The position numbers were made by a program, and so were the translations under genes. 64,000 nucleotides of DNA from assembly GCA_948474755.1 (NCBI GenBank), contig CAOLHI010000074.1, forward strand, positions 620,001-684,000, in the 5' to 3' direction. Numbering within the stretch: position 1 is the stretch's first letter; each line of letters starts with the position of its first letter. Below the pieces are notes generated by a model. It was given only the letters and a program-made list of their open reading frames with translations. It was not told where the DNA came from and made no database searches. Below, one piece after another: positions 11,797 to 21,113 of this stretch. This DNA is from Ctenosaura bakeri. Lineage: Eukaryota > Chordata > Lepidosauria > Squamata > Iguanidae.

Positions 11797-12246
11797 TCAT
11801 GTTTCCTTAGAATCAGTTTTTAATTGTTTTTCTTGAAATTCTAAAGCTTGTTGAACCGAAGTTATCTTTTGTTTCTTACCATCATAAAAGAAAGAGAGTC
11901 CCTCAGGCAGTTCCCATCTGTATCTTATGTTTAGAGACTGGAAATTCTTAGTTAGAAATATATATTCTCTTCTAGATCTCAGCACACTTGCCGGTACATT
12001 TTTGAAAATTCTAATTTCAGTCTCATCAACAATTAAGTTTTCTTTGTAATTTTGCTCCATAATTAAATCCTGGGCCTTTTCCCTTTTGAAATAAACCACT
12101 ATGTCGTGAGGGAGGTCTTTCCACTTCGCCACCGCTGATTCAATCCTGAAGACCTTATCAATTTGAAGTTCAAATCTTCCTCTTTTTTGTCCTATATATG
12201 GATCCAAAATATCTGTAACTCTTTGATGTAGGTTCTCATCTTTCTG
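11797..12246 (-). pseudogene. L1 ORF1 C-terminal half
   Basis: This encodes the RNA-recognition and C-terminal domain part of L1 ORF1p, the RNA-binding chaperone. Visible are RIESAVAKWKDLPHDIVVYF, RIFKNVPASVLRSRREY and LNIRYRWELPEGLSFFYDGK, ending in a QQALEFQEKQLK helix. Everything upstream (coiled coil and N-terminus) is missing because the insertion is 5'-truncated at 12246. By chance the frame is open into the flanking Gypsy integrase, giving a single 254-codon chimeric frame (12561 to 11797). Confidence 0.88.
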
Positions 12247-12261
12247 TGTGGCACAATTATT
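12247..12261. repeat. L1 target-site duplication, right copy
   Basis: Identical to 5885-5899. It marks the truncated 5' end of the L1. Confidence 0.92.
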
Positions 12262-12561
12262 AATATAGTCTTGAACATTCTTGTGAAGTGCGGGCCAGTA
12301 GAACTGTCGCTTGACAGCATGTAGAGTTTTGAGAAAGCCAAAGTGACCTGCAGATTTAAGGTTGTGGTGCCTTTTGAGAATTTTGGGTCTACATTGGGGA
12401 GGCGCATACAATTTGGAGCCGACCAAGGAAATGCCATCCTTCCAGGTCACTAGGGTAGGGTGCGATTTCAGCCATTCGTCTCCAGTGCAGCTGGCTTTCA
12501 GAGAAGTGAGCAGGTCAGAGTTGAAAGTCAAGGATGGAAGACCAGACATGTGTTTGTGCAC
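12262..12561 (-). pseudogene. Gypsy-like integrase, zinc-binding N-terminal part
   Basis: The minus-strand frame encodes the linker and H2C2 zinc-binding domain of a Ty3/Gypsy integrase: KRHHNLKSAGHFGFLKTLH followed by QFYWPALHKNVQDYINNC. The second cysteine pair is cut by the L1; its continuation (CATWNTC) is found at about 5868-5890 on the far side. The next stretch upstream on the minus strand is already gag, so protease, reverse transcriptase and RNase H have been deleted. Confidence 0.87.
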
Positions 12562-13248
12562 TTGTGGTCACCTCAAGTCCAAGTGTGTCTGGGGATAATA
12601 GTATTTGTTGCTTAGGTTCAGTTGTATCTGTGGGAGTTTCATGGTTAGGGAGTCCAAAGCCTCTCAGATGCTGGTTCAGGTATCTCACTCTGGCTGCATC
12701 ATCATTAAAGCCGTTGCCATAGTCTGCCACGTAGTTGGAGGTGACATTAAGGAAGTAGTTGAGGGTCGCTCCATCTCTGTCATAAATAGCTTTCATCTCT
12801 TGGAAGGGTCTGGGCCCTGGTTGAGGAAGGGGCCCCCTCTGCAGGACCACTGCCGCTGCTGCGGCATTTGGCTGCTGAATCCTGCCCAGTTGGGGCATAG
12901 ACTCCTCCAGTCAGCTAGCTGAGCATGCAGTTTTGCCATCTCAATGCACATTTCCTCCACTTCCTCTTTTTTAGCCAAAAATTATTCCATTAAATAGGCC
13001 TTGCTTCCTGTAGTGTCCCATTGGGTGGCATGACGCCATTGTCATCTCATCATGTTGAGACATTCCTCCCAGACCCAGGTTTGTCCAGAGGCAGGAGTGG
13101 CCATGGAGTTCACTGGGAGCACCTTCGCTCGGACATCCAATGTAAAAGTTGGGACTACTTCAGCCCCCTCAGCTTGTTCCAAGCTTCCAGTCGCAGTAGC
13201 TCCAGCAGCTCCTTCCTGCTGTGGGTCTTCTTCAATGTCTTGTAACAT
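12515..13248 (-). pseudogene. Gypsy-like gag remnant
   Basis: Minus-strand frames from 13248 (MLQDIEEDPQQEG) to about 12600 resemble vertebrate Gypsy gag. The segment 12898-12600 includes GATLNYFLNVTSNYVADYG and FNDDAARVRYLNQHLRGFG, typical of the capsid-like domain. Frames are broken between 13042 and 12900. It begins about 30 bp inside the 5' LTR. The end of the same open frame (KQQILLSPDTLGL) already resembles the region between RNase H and integrase, placing the internal deletion junction near 12640. Confidence 0.75.
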
Positions 13249-13280
13249 TTTGCAGAGTTAGATTGTGAGTCTTTGCACTC

Positions 13281-13567
13281 TGTCAGGAACAGAATTCATG
13301 CACAAACAGTACAATACATAAAAGTACTGTTTATTTGGAGTGAAGTACATGTAATAACTTTAGTGCAAAGACTGAAGGAAAGCAAAAGCATTTGAGCTTA
13401 ATATCCTCTGAGGCCCCTCCCCCATCAGAAATCCCTGGGAATCTGGAGGCTGTTATCAGTGCATTCCTTTCCCATGCCAGGCACTGTTTACCTAACAGTT
13501 CTCAGCTACTTCAACTACATGCTACATACTAAATATCCCATTAACATATATAGATAGCATCCCGACA
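13281..13567 (-). mobile_element. 5' LTR of the Gypsy-like element
   Basis: In element sense the 287-bp unit runs TGTCGGGATGC to GTTCCTGACA, with TGTC...GACA inverted ends. It contains an AATAAA-type signal (plus-strand TTTATT at about 13329-13334). It directly precedes the gag frame. The matching 3' LTR was not found near 4.2-4.9 kb. Confidence 0.7.
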
Positions 13568-13861
13568 GTAAAGGTAATAAAATACATCCAAATATTTCCA
13601 CTTCCTCCTCTTTGAAGGGCATGATCCTAGGTTTTATGAGGGACCCTCCTCAATGGACAGGCTTGCCAAGTAATTTGTGGGCACCAATGACACTCTGTTA
13701 TCCTTGAAATTAGGGTGCACTGTGGCAATACTTAAGAGATTTTGAAATTCTATCTCCCAAATCTACTATTGGACAATAGCTTTAGTTTCACTATAACCAA
13801 AATTTCTAAAAGCATCTGGAGTAAATACAAGATTCTCTACATTCTCATTTAGTGTCCTTGG
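13568..13861. other. No recognised feature
   Basis: About 290 bp between the Gypsy LTR and the split MITE. Nothing identifiable. Confidence 0.4.
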
Positions 13862-14039
13862 GGCCCTTTCACATCACACTGATACAGCACTCTTATTCCA
13901 ATTGTACTGTCATGGCAGTGTCCAATGGAATCCTGAGACCTGCAGTTTAGGGAGGGGTATTTAGAATCCTCTGCTAGAGAACTCCTTAATGCCTCTCCAA
14001 ACCACAAACCCCAGCACTCAACCTGGCGGTTGGGGAGCA

Positions 14040-14921
14040 GGTGAGGAAGCAGAGGAAATGAGGCACATAATAGGTAGACAGGTGATACAGGAATACCTGG
14101 CCACACTGGATGAATTCAAGTCTCCAGGGCCAGATGAATTGCATCCTAAGATATTAAAAGAGCTGGCAGAGGTCATTTCCGAACCGCTTGCTATAATCTT
14201 TGAGAAATCTTGGAGGACAGGAGAAGTTCCAGCAGGCTGGAAGAGAGCAAATGTTATCCCCATCTTCAAGAAGGGAAAAAAAGAGGACCCGAAGAATTAT
14301 CGCCCAGTCAGCCTGACATCAGTACCCAGAAAGATCCTGGAGCAGATCATTAAGCAGTCAGTTTCTAATCATTTAGAAAGCAACGCGGTAATCACGAGAA
14401 GTCAACATGGATTTCTCAAAAATAAGTCATGCCAGACTAATCTTATCTCTTTTTATGACAGAGTTACTAGCTTGATAGATGAAGGGAATGCTGTGGATGT
14501 AGCATACCTTGATTTCAGTAAGGCCTTTGACAAAGTTCCCCATGACATTCTTGCAAAGAAGCTAGTAAAATGTGGGCTGGACAGGGCTACTGTTAGTTGG
14601 ATTTGTAATTGGTTGACCAACCGAACCCAAAGGGTGATCATGAATGGCTGCTTTTCATCCTGGAGAGAAGTGACTAGCGGGGTGCCACAGGGTTCTGCCC
14701 TGGGCCCAGTGCTGTTCAACATTTTTATCAATGACTTGGATGAAGGAATAGAGGGCATGCTCATCAAATCTGAAGATGATATCAAATTGGGAGGAGTTGC
14801 TAATACGCCAGAGGACAGGATCAAAATTCAAAATGACCTGGATAGATTGGAGAGCTGGGCCAAGGCGAACAAAATGAACAAAATGAAATTCAACAGAGAG
14901 AAGTGTCCTACACTTAGGTAG
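14040..14921 (+). pseudogene. CR1 reverse transcriptase
   Basis: Long open frame with the CR1 reverse transcriptase motifs in order: [68 protein letters not shown] (first catalytic Asp), [19 protein letters not shown] and [10 protein letters not shown]. The active-site block is normally FADD; here both aspartates remain but the preceding FA is replaced by SE. The frame fails near 14918 by a frameshift and continues in the next frame from 14947. The first codons of the open frame (13989-14021) derive from the MITE, not from CR1. Confidence 0.95.
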
Positions 14922-14946
14922 AAAAAATGGAATACAGAAATATAGG

Positions 14947-15576
14947 ATGGGGGACACATGGCTGGATAGCAGTGCGTGTGAAAGGGATCAAGGAGTCTTC
15001 ATAGACCACAAGCTGAACATGAGTCAGCAGTGTGATGTGGCAGCCAAGAAAGCCAATGCAATTCTCGGTTGCATCAATAGGAGTATGGTGTCTAGATCGA
15101 GGGAGGTACTGGTGCCACTCTACTCTGCTTTGGTTAGACCCCATCTTGAATACTGTGTCCAGTTCTGGGCACCCCAATTCAAGAAGGATATTGACAAGCT
15201 GGAGCAAGTCCAGAGGAGGGCGACCAAAATGGTGAGAGGCCTGGAAGCCATGCCCTATGAGGATAGACTTAGAGAGCTGGGTATGTTTAGTCTGCAGAAG
15301 AGAAGGTTAAGAGGGGACATGATAACCATGTTTAAATATTTGAAGGGATGCCACGTAGAGGAAGGAGAGGGCTTGTTTCCTGCTGCTCCAGAGACCAGGA
15401 CAAGGAGCAATGGATTCAAGCTGCAGGAAAGGAGATTCCACCTGAACCTCAGGAAGAACTTCCTGACAGTCAGGGCTGTCCGGCAATGGAATCTGCTGCC
15501 TCAGAGTGTAGTGGAGTCTCCTTCCTTGGAGGTTTTTAAGCAGAGGCTTGATGGCCATCTGTCGGGATTGCTTTGA
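14947..15576 (+). pseudogene. CR1 ORF2 C-terminal region
   Basis: The open frame starts just after the frameshift and encodes the conserved CR1 C-terminal part: [76 protein letters not shown] and VRQWNLLPQSVVESPSLEVF. It is intact in itself and diverges little from the usual wording, so the insertion is fairly young. The function of this region in CR1 is not well defined. Confidence 0.93.
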
Positions 15577-15735
15577 GGGTGTTCCTGCATGGCCTGTGTT
15601 GGACTGGATGGCCTGTGTGGTCTCTTCCAACTCTAGGTTTCTATGATTCTATGATTCTATGACTCCACAGGAGGGAACCTTGGCAGTTCCAAGTGGGAAC
15701 AAAGTCCTATAATCATACAGTGTGAATAAGCCCCT

Positions 15736-17104
15736 TTTTGTTTTTTCTGAAAGACATAGGTTAGATTCAGTGTGGTCAAACCCACAGAAGGAAAAAATCA
15801 AATTCAATCAGAGTTTATCATATAAATCTGTGAATGCCCTGTCTCTAGGCAGAAGATTACGCTGGTCACACAACTCCAGATATAGCTGTCAGAATTTTAG
15901 TTTCACAGATTTCAAAAGGGAGCACTGCTGTCAGAGACGCAAAGCCAAGAACCACACAATATCTAGGCTGTAACTTCACTGTAAATACCTGCATAAATGA
16001 ATGATTACAATGGCCCCTTTGGGAGAAAAAAAAATGAAGCAGTGCCTTTGTACTGCTCTAAGCATTCCCTGTGGCATTTTTGATTTGTGGACTTCTGGAA
16101 CTGGATGAATTGGAGTATTACCCTAGTATCTATAGGCTATAGCCCATTCAATGGGATACACATTGATTTGCCATCTACATTTAATCCTCTTCCTAGTAAA
16201 AACTAAGACCTTAAGCTCAGCATGGTTAATACTCAGCAGTTTATTTTTGTAGTAAGAGACCAGAGTTCTTAAAAGGTGCATTAGACCAATATTCTTCAGA
16301 GACAAGAGCACAGTCAGCATACTAGAGGCGTGATAGAGACCTATTTGTCCATTTGGGAAGACAGGAACTAATATTGCTAAAATTCTGACCAATGAATTAA
16401 TATAGAAGTTAAAAAGTGATAGCCTCTTCTTCTTGCTCCAGCTAATTTCTCAATGAGGCAATTGGTATAAAGTTTGCTAATGTACTTCATAATTTGATCA
16501 GTAATCAGTGGGATTGGATCTTTTTTCCTTTTTTAAAAAAATTATAATAATGATAGCAAGCCTCCAGTTCTGTGGAAACATGAATAACAATATGACATAA
16601 CAGCAAGACAAAGAGGGAGAAACACACATACCAAAGACATTTGGAAGATAGAAATCCATATAGAGGGATTGATGGGCTAATTAAGATTGAGAAAGCTGTT
16701 TTCACTTTCTCCCACATTCCTCTGAAACTCAAATTTATTCCATCTATAATATGAAGATATTTGTGAATCATGGTAGATTTCAAAAGAATATTGGATCTAA
16801 AAGCACACAAACTGATATTTGGGTATGACAAAGCTAAAGTGAACAGAGAATTTAATAATCACTATGTGAGAAAAGGTTTGTTAAGAATATGGAAAGGATT
16901 CAAACCGAGGTTGTGCATCAAAACACTTACGTGGATGTCATCTCAAGAGGCTTTTCATAGGAAAGAGATGATGGTGAAAGAAAAATGGGTGATGTATCAA
17001 GATCTTCTGAAACTTGAGCAAGAACACTGTAGAATTAAATGAATTGATGAATTAATGTCCGAACAATACAGCTTTTACAGACAAATTGTTGAAAGTTGAA
17101 ATGT
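15736..17104. other. No recognised feature
   Basis: AT-rich sequence with no exon or repeat that could be named. The open frame at 16770-17042 (plus, 90 codons, Lys-rich) has no recognisable domain. Confidence 0.45.
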
Positions 17105-18463
17105 CCTGTGAGGAGGCTCAGGGAGCAGGGTATGTTTAGCATGGAGAAGAGAAGGTTAAGAGGTGACATGATAGCCATGTTTAAATATTTGAAGCGATGT
17201 CATACACTTGTTTTCTGCTGCTCCGAATAGACTTGGACAAAGAATAATGGATTCAAGCTACAGGAAAAGAGATTCCATCTAAATATTAGGAAGAAATTCC
17301 TGATGATGAAACCAGTCAACAGTGGTGTTACCACAGTTCTGACATGCCCGGTGATAGCACCAGATATCCCTTGATATCAAACTTATTTGGCCTTCACTTG
17401 ACCTTTCTCTGCCACCCTGCTCCACGTGTTTGCAAAGGCCATCGGACAAGCACGTAAACAGGCGTGGCCGTTAATGGTTGGACATTCCAATCCCCATTTA
17501 GGCAGACAGATTAATGCCTCTCCGTTGCTTCAGGGACCATCTTCTTGCAGTCACATCTTGCTTAAGCGTGGCTTTACACAAAGACGCTCGGCCGAGAGCC
17601 GGCACTCTCTCAATGCTAAGCCATTTGCATACTGGCTATACTATTGTCGTCGAGCGCTAAGTTCATCATGTAAAACCTGACCTTTTCCAATGCCTTTGTC
17701 CTGCTCCAAACTTCCTTTGTTCTCACCGAGCATGGCATGGCCTGTAGGTATAATCCACTCTATAACCCCCCCCCGATTCTGAGCACCCCTCGGATCACCC
17801 TGGACTTCCATCTAGCCTTGCTGCCGCTCTGTCCAGTGAAGTTTTCCCCTCAGTTCCCAATAACCGAGTCTGCCTCGCCCCTCTGACTACTTTGGATTTC
17901 CATCCCGCCTTGCTGTCGGTTTGTCTGAAGAACTCCCCTCAGCAAGCCACGCTGAGTTTCCTCCCCTGCAACCACCGCCTCTCTCCAGGACTATGAGATA
18001 AGGTGTTGTATCACCCATTTTACCCCGAAACTCTCTTTTCTATTTCTAGTTAGGTGTATGCATGTGGTGTCTTATTCATTGTTTGTCCTTTAATAAAGCT
18101 ATCATTTTTGTTACTTTTAAAAGCTGTCTGACTGCTCTTCTGACCTGGCGCTGTATACATAGGGTAAAAGATCCCAGCTAAGTTACCCTGCCTCTTGTTA
18201 GCTTAAGAGAGTGCTCGAGTTAATTTCCCCATCTTGTGTCTTTATTTGGTTATTTGGGCGTCCCTCCCGGGACCCCCACAATACAGGGTAACAGTGAAAT
18301 ATGCTATCTTGGAGTGTGGTGGAGTCTTCTTCTTTGGAGATTTTCAGGCAGAAGCTGGATGGCCATCTGTTGGAAGTGCTTTGATTGTGCATTCCTCCAT
18401 GGCAAAGGGTTGGATTCAGTGGTCCTCATGGTCTTTTCCAACTTTAGGATTCTATGAAACTAA
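17105..18463 (+). mobile_element. CR1 LINE 3' fragment, split by a solo LTR
   Basis: 17105-17325 matches the CR1 at 15270-15480 (GGGTATGTTTAGCATGGAGA, AGGTTAAGAGGTGACATGAT, AGGAAGAAATTCCTGATG). After the LTR, 18294-18463 matches the last part of that CR1 (TTGGAGTGTGGTGGAGTCTT, GAAGCTGGATGGCCATCTGT) and ends AGGATTCTATGAAAC, the eroded CR1 tail. It is non-coding. Confidence 0.88.
17326..18293 (+). mobile_element. Solo LTR, family 1 (copy A)
   Basis: The 968-bp unit starts TGTTACCACAGTTC and ends CAGGGTAACA, with TGTTA...TAACA ends. Flanking GTGG and GTGA form a likely 4-bp duplication with one change. It has TATA-like sequence near 17750-17766 and AATAAA at 18092-18097, followed by a GT-rich segment. 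It aligns with copies B (3363-4217, minus) and C (6904-7799). The family resembles Gypsy-type LTRs in its ends and duplication size; no internal region is present anywhere in this window. Confidence 0.85.
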
Positions 18464-20008
18464 AAAACTCAAATTCCTTCCTGGCCTTCTGATAGCAGTA
18501 CACAGAGCTAAAGGCAATGTCTCAGATAATCTCACCACTCCAAGGCTCCACAGGTCCAGGGGCATCAGGACAGGACTGGAGCCTGCATTGAGAGCAAGCT
18601 GTCTGAAGTGCTCCAAGTGTTGGCAGAAAAGGTCCACACCAGCAACATCCCTCATGGCCTCACTCCATCAAATGATTACAGACCTGCTAAAATCTTCTGT
18701 GATACTGACTAGACTGTCAGAGCCAGCTGATGAAAATGCTCCATCTGATGGTGAACAATAACTTACACCAGCTGTATGATTCACAATGAATAGAACATTA
18801 TACTGGAGAACTCTAACCATGAAGACTTGGACCAGGCACGTGACATGAGGAGATCTAGAAATTAATGACACTGACTAGAGTCATATGGTAACCAAGAAAG
18901 GACGGATAAATTGTGAATTCAGCAGCCCATAACCAAACTGTCTCCACATTTGGAAAAATTCCAAGAGCTACCTCACATGCCTGACACCAGAACAAACTCT
19001 GGCATCATTTCCATGTAAAGAAAACTGGCATGTGAAGATCCTCTGAAACTCCATTGAAATGGAGAGAAAACTTACTCTTAACCTCTGTGTTGGCCCTTGT
19101 ATCAGCTATAACCCTGAGTCTATGATGGAATTTGTGCAACCTCATCCTGGCATCACCAAAACAAAGCAGAAGGGGCATGCAAAATTAAGATAACCAACTT
19201 GCTCCTGTAACTCTTGTGGAGTGACTTTTCTTAGTTCATTTGTGACAAGGCAACATTGTTAAATAATATCCATTTGTATACATAAGCAGGTATGGTGGAC
19301 AGTGCACCGAACCTTCCAAAAGCAAAGCAAGGGGCCAAACACCCCGCTGGGCTATTTGGTCCATGCAGAAGTGAGAAGCCCAGAACATCAAAATGCTTGG
19401 TGTGAATTAGAAGAAAGCAAAGGTAATGTTACCTTTCAGCAGTTCCGTGTCTAAGGCACAGTATATGACAATCTCTTCCCTCAGGAACTTCTCTGTCAGT
19501 CTACTTTCTAACTGTGCAAATGCTTAACTGGTTTTGAATTACCATCAAGTGTGAGGTGGAAAATCTTCAGAACAACACTAAAGCTGAACTTAAACCCATC
19601 ACATATATTATGGGCATCTGAAATTTCATAGCAGACATGTAATATGAAAATAGTGTGGTTAAATTGGACCTGGCATCTTGAGGAAGTGACTGTCAAGCTC
19701 CTTGCGCTCTAAGTGCTGGTCTTTATTGTTAGCTTAATGGGCCTTTCTTTATTGGCACTTCCAGAATGAATGAGGGCCACCACAACTGGAGCATTCATGC
19801 TCTAATTTGTATGGGTGATGTGAACAGAAGTCCCTGTGAACCAAATTGCCAAAATAGAAGATGCTGTTGTGAAATTTATGTAAGCTTCTTCTCCTAACCT
19901 CCTGCTGTCTGGATCCTATATGTCTTTTCTGAGATGCATTATCTAGTCTGCATACATAACTGGGCTTACAACAAATCCTAGGAAAGGAAGGAGTTGATTA
20001 CAGCCTAA
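18464..20008. other. Unclassified sequence
   Basis: No named repeat or exon recognised. The frame 18234-18761 (plus, 175 codons) runs from the LTR end through the CR1 tail into this stretch, so it is composite and not a gene. Sequence from about 18470 to 19240 has a more balanced base composition than its surroundings and could be an old unrecognised repeat. Confidence 0.4.
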
Positions 20009-20202
20009 GCCCCTTTCCACAGAATAGCACCCGTCTGGCATGGGGATGCCAATGGAGTGGGACCACGAGGACACTTCCACATGATGTTGTCATGGTCCCA
20101 CCATTCTCACATCCCCAGCCGGTGCAATCACAGGGTATATCATTGACGGAAAAGCTCCATCTATGGGATGATTCAGGAGAGTGTCCTTGTGCAGAAATGG
20201 CC
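20009..20202. mobile_element. Short Harbinger-like MITE
   Basis: The 194-bp element begins GCCCCTTTCCACAGAATAGC and ends TGTGCAGAAATGGCC, with perfect TAA duplications (20006-20008 and 20203-20205). Its interior is imperfectly palindromic around GGGACCA...TGGTCCC. Non-coding. Confidence 0.72.
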
Positions 20203-20680
20203 TAAATGATGAATCATAAAAGTCCATGCAATCTCATTGAGTCTAAATTGGGTGGTAAATATAATGTCAATGTACTAACTCAGAGATAAAGCATGTGCAT
20301 TTTGTACTCTAACTATGACCACAGCATAAATAAGAAAACTTGGGAGCCAGGTTTTGACCTACATCTGACCCACCCGCCCATAATCTCTATTGGTACATTA
20401 GGAATGAAGAAGGGATTGGTGAAAGCACAAGTGTGCTCACTTAGTTATAGAGTGCCTTTAATTTTGTCCATTTCTGGTACTACAAGATGGGACCCATACA
20501 ACAAGTATCTGCTACACATATTTCTGTGCTGGTTCAATATGTGTGTGTTGCCTGTACAAGCAGCAAATAAGGTGGTACAATAGACTGCATCACTTTGGAC
20601 ATTTCTGATGCATATTATAAAGCAAATGGATAGACAAATAGATGTATTAGCAGACCCACTGCAACTTATTAGCATGCTAA

Positions 20681-21113
20681 GGTCCTTTCTGCAAGACAGC
20701 TGCATCCTGGCATGGCTATGTGAGAGAAGCAGGACCACGGTAACACTTTTACATGACATCATCATGGTCCCCCCCCTTCTCCTGTTGGCAGCCAGTGCAA
20801 TCATGGGGTAAATCATTGAGTTTCTCCATCAATGACCCCTGATCATGCAATGCTCCCATCCTTCCCAGCCGTACAGAAGGTCAGGAAGTACAATGGAAAT
20901 GCTTCCTGCCCAGAGCAGTATGGGAAAGAGCCCAGCTGTGCTGCAGAAGGAAGAGGCATGTCCCTTACCCTTTTTCTTTTCTTTTCTTTTCTTTTTTGCA
21001 GGGACCCTATTGGGTAAAGAGGGGAATGTTTCCATTGTGCTGCCTTCCTGCTAAAGGACCTGCCAGGATCATGACCAGAGGATGACAGGATAAGGTAAGG
21101 TGTAGAAAAGGCC
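20681..21113. mobile_element. Harbinger-like MITE with CTTTT microsatellite
   Basis: The 433-bp element begins GGTCCTTTCTGCAAGACAG and ends AGGTGTAGAAAAGGCC, flanked by TAA and TAG. A (CTTTT)n tract at about 20966-20997 expanded inside it. The CCTTCCTGC and AGAGGAAGGCA-type blocks and a TAAGGTAAGGTG block near the end link it to the MITEs at 43599-44000 and 62494-62924. Confidence 0.75.

Larger units (their letters stand above)
5900..12246 (-). mobile_element. L1-type LINE, 5'-truncated, carrying three nested insertions
   Basis: A minus-strand L1 with its 3' end at 5900, next to a short T run on the plus strand, and its 5' end truncated inside ORF1 at 12246. Perfect 15-bp duplications (5885-5899 and 12247-12261) define both ends. 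Reading leftward, it holds the ORF1 C-terminal domain, the ORF2 endonuclease, the reverse transcriptase and the ORF2 C-terminal region, all in broken frames. Insertions at 6904-7799, 8038-8596 and 10313-10733 interrupt it, so about 4.5 kb of L1 sequence remains. A second short fragment with the same 3' end, including the shared block CTTCCCCAGTTAAGTT, lies at 28890-29090. Confidence 0.92.
14022..15662 (+). mobile_element. CR1 LINE, 5'-truncated, complete 3' end
   Basis: Covers the reverse transcriptase, the C-terminal region and the 3' end, which finishes in the (TTCTATGA)n octamer array diagnostic of CR1 at about 15638-15662. CR1 moves by target-primed reverse transcription and usually leaves short 5'-truncated copies like this one. 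Other CR1 pieces in the window are at 17105-18463, 23935-24445 and 33727-33830 (minus). Confidence 0.95.
13862..15735. mobile_element. Palindromic MITE split by a CR1
   Basis: The left half (13862-14021) begins GGGCCCTTTCACATCACACTG and runs to CCACAAACCCCAGCACTC. The right half (15661-15735) resumes CTCCACAGGAGGGAAC and ends CATACAGTGTGAATAAGCCCC. Intact relatives at 30246-30450 and 45315-45510 have exactly these two pieces joined, so the CR1 entered the MITE at its right-hand CCCCAG/ATTCCACAGG segment. Confidence 0.72.

Noticed and set aside
18234..18761. 175-codon open frame
   Set aside because: It runs from the end of a solo LTR through a CR1 tail into unrelated sequence, so it is a composite of repeats.
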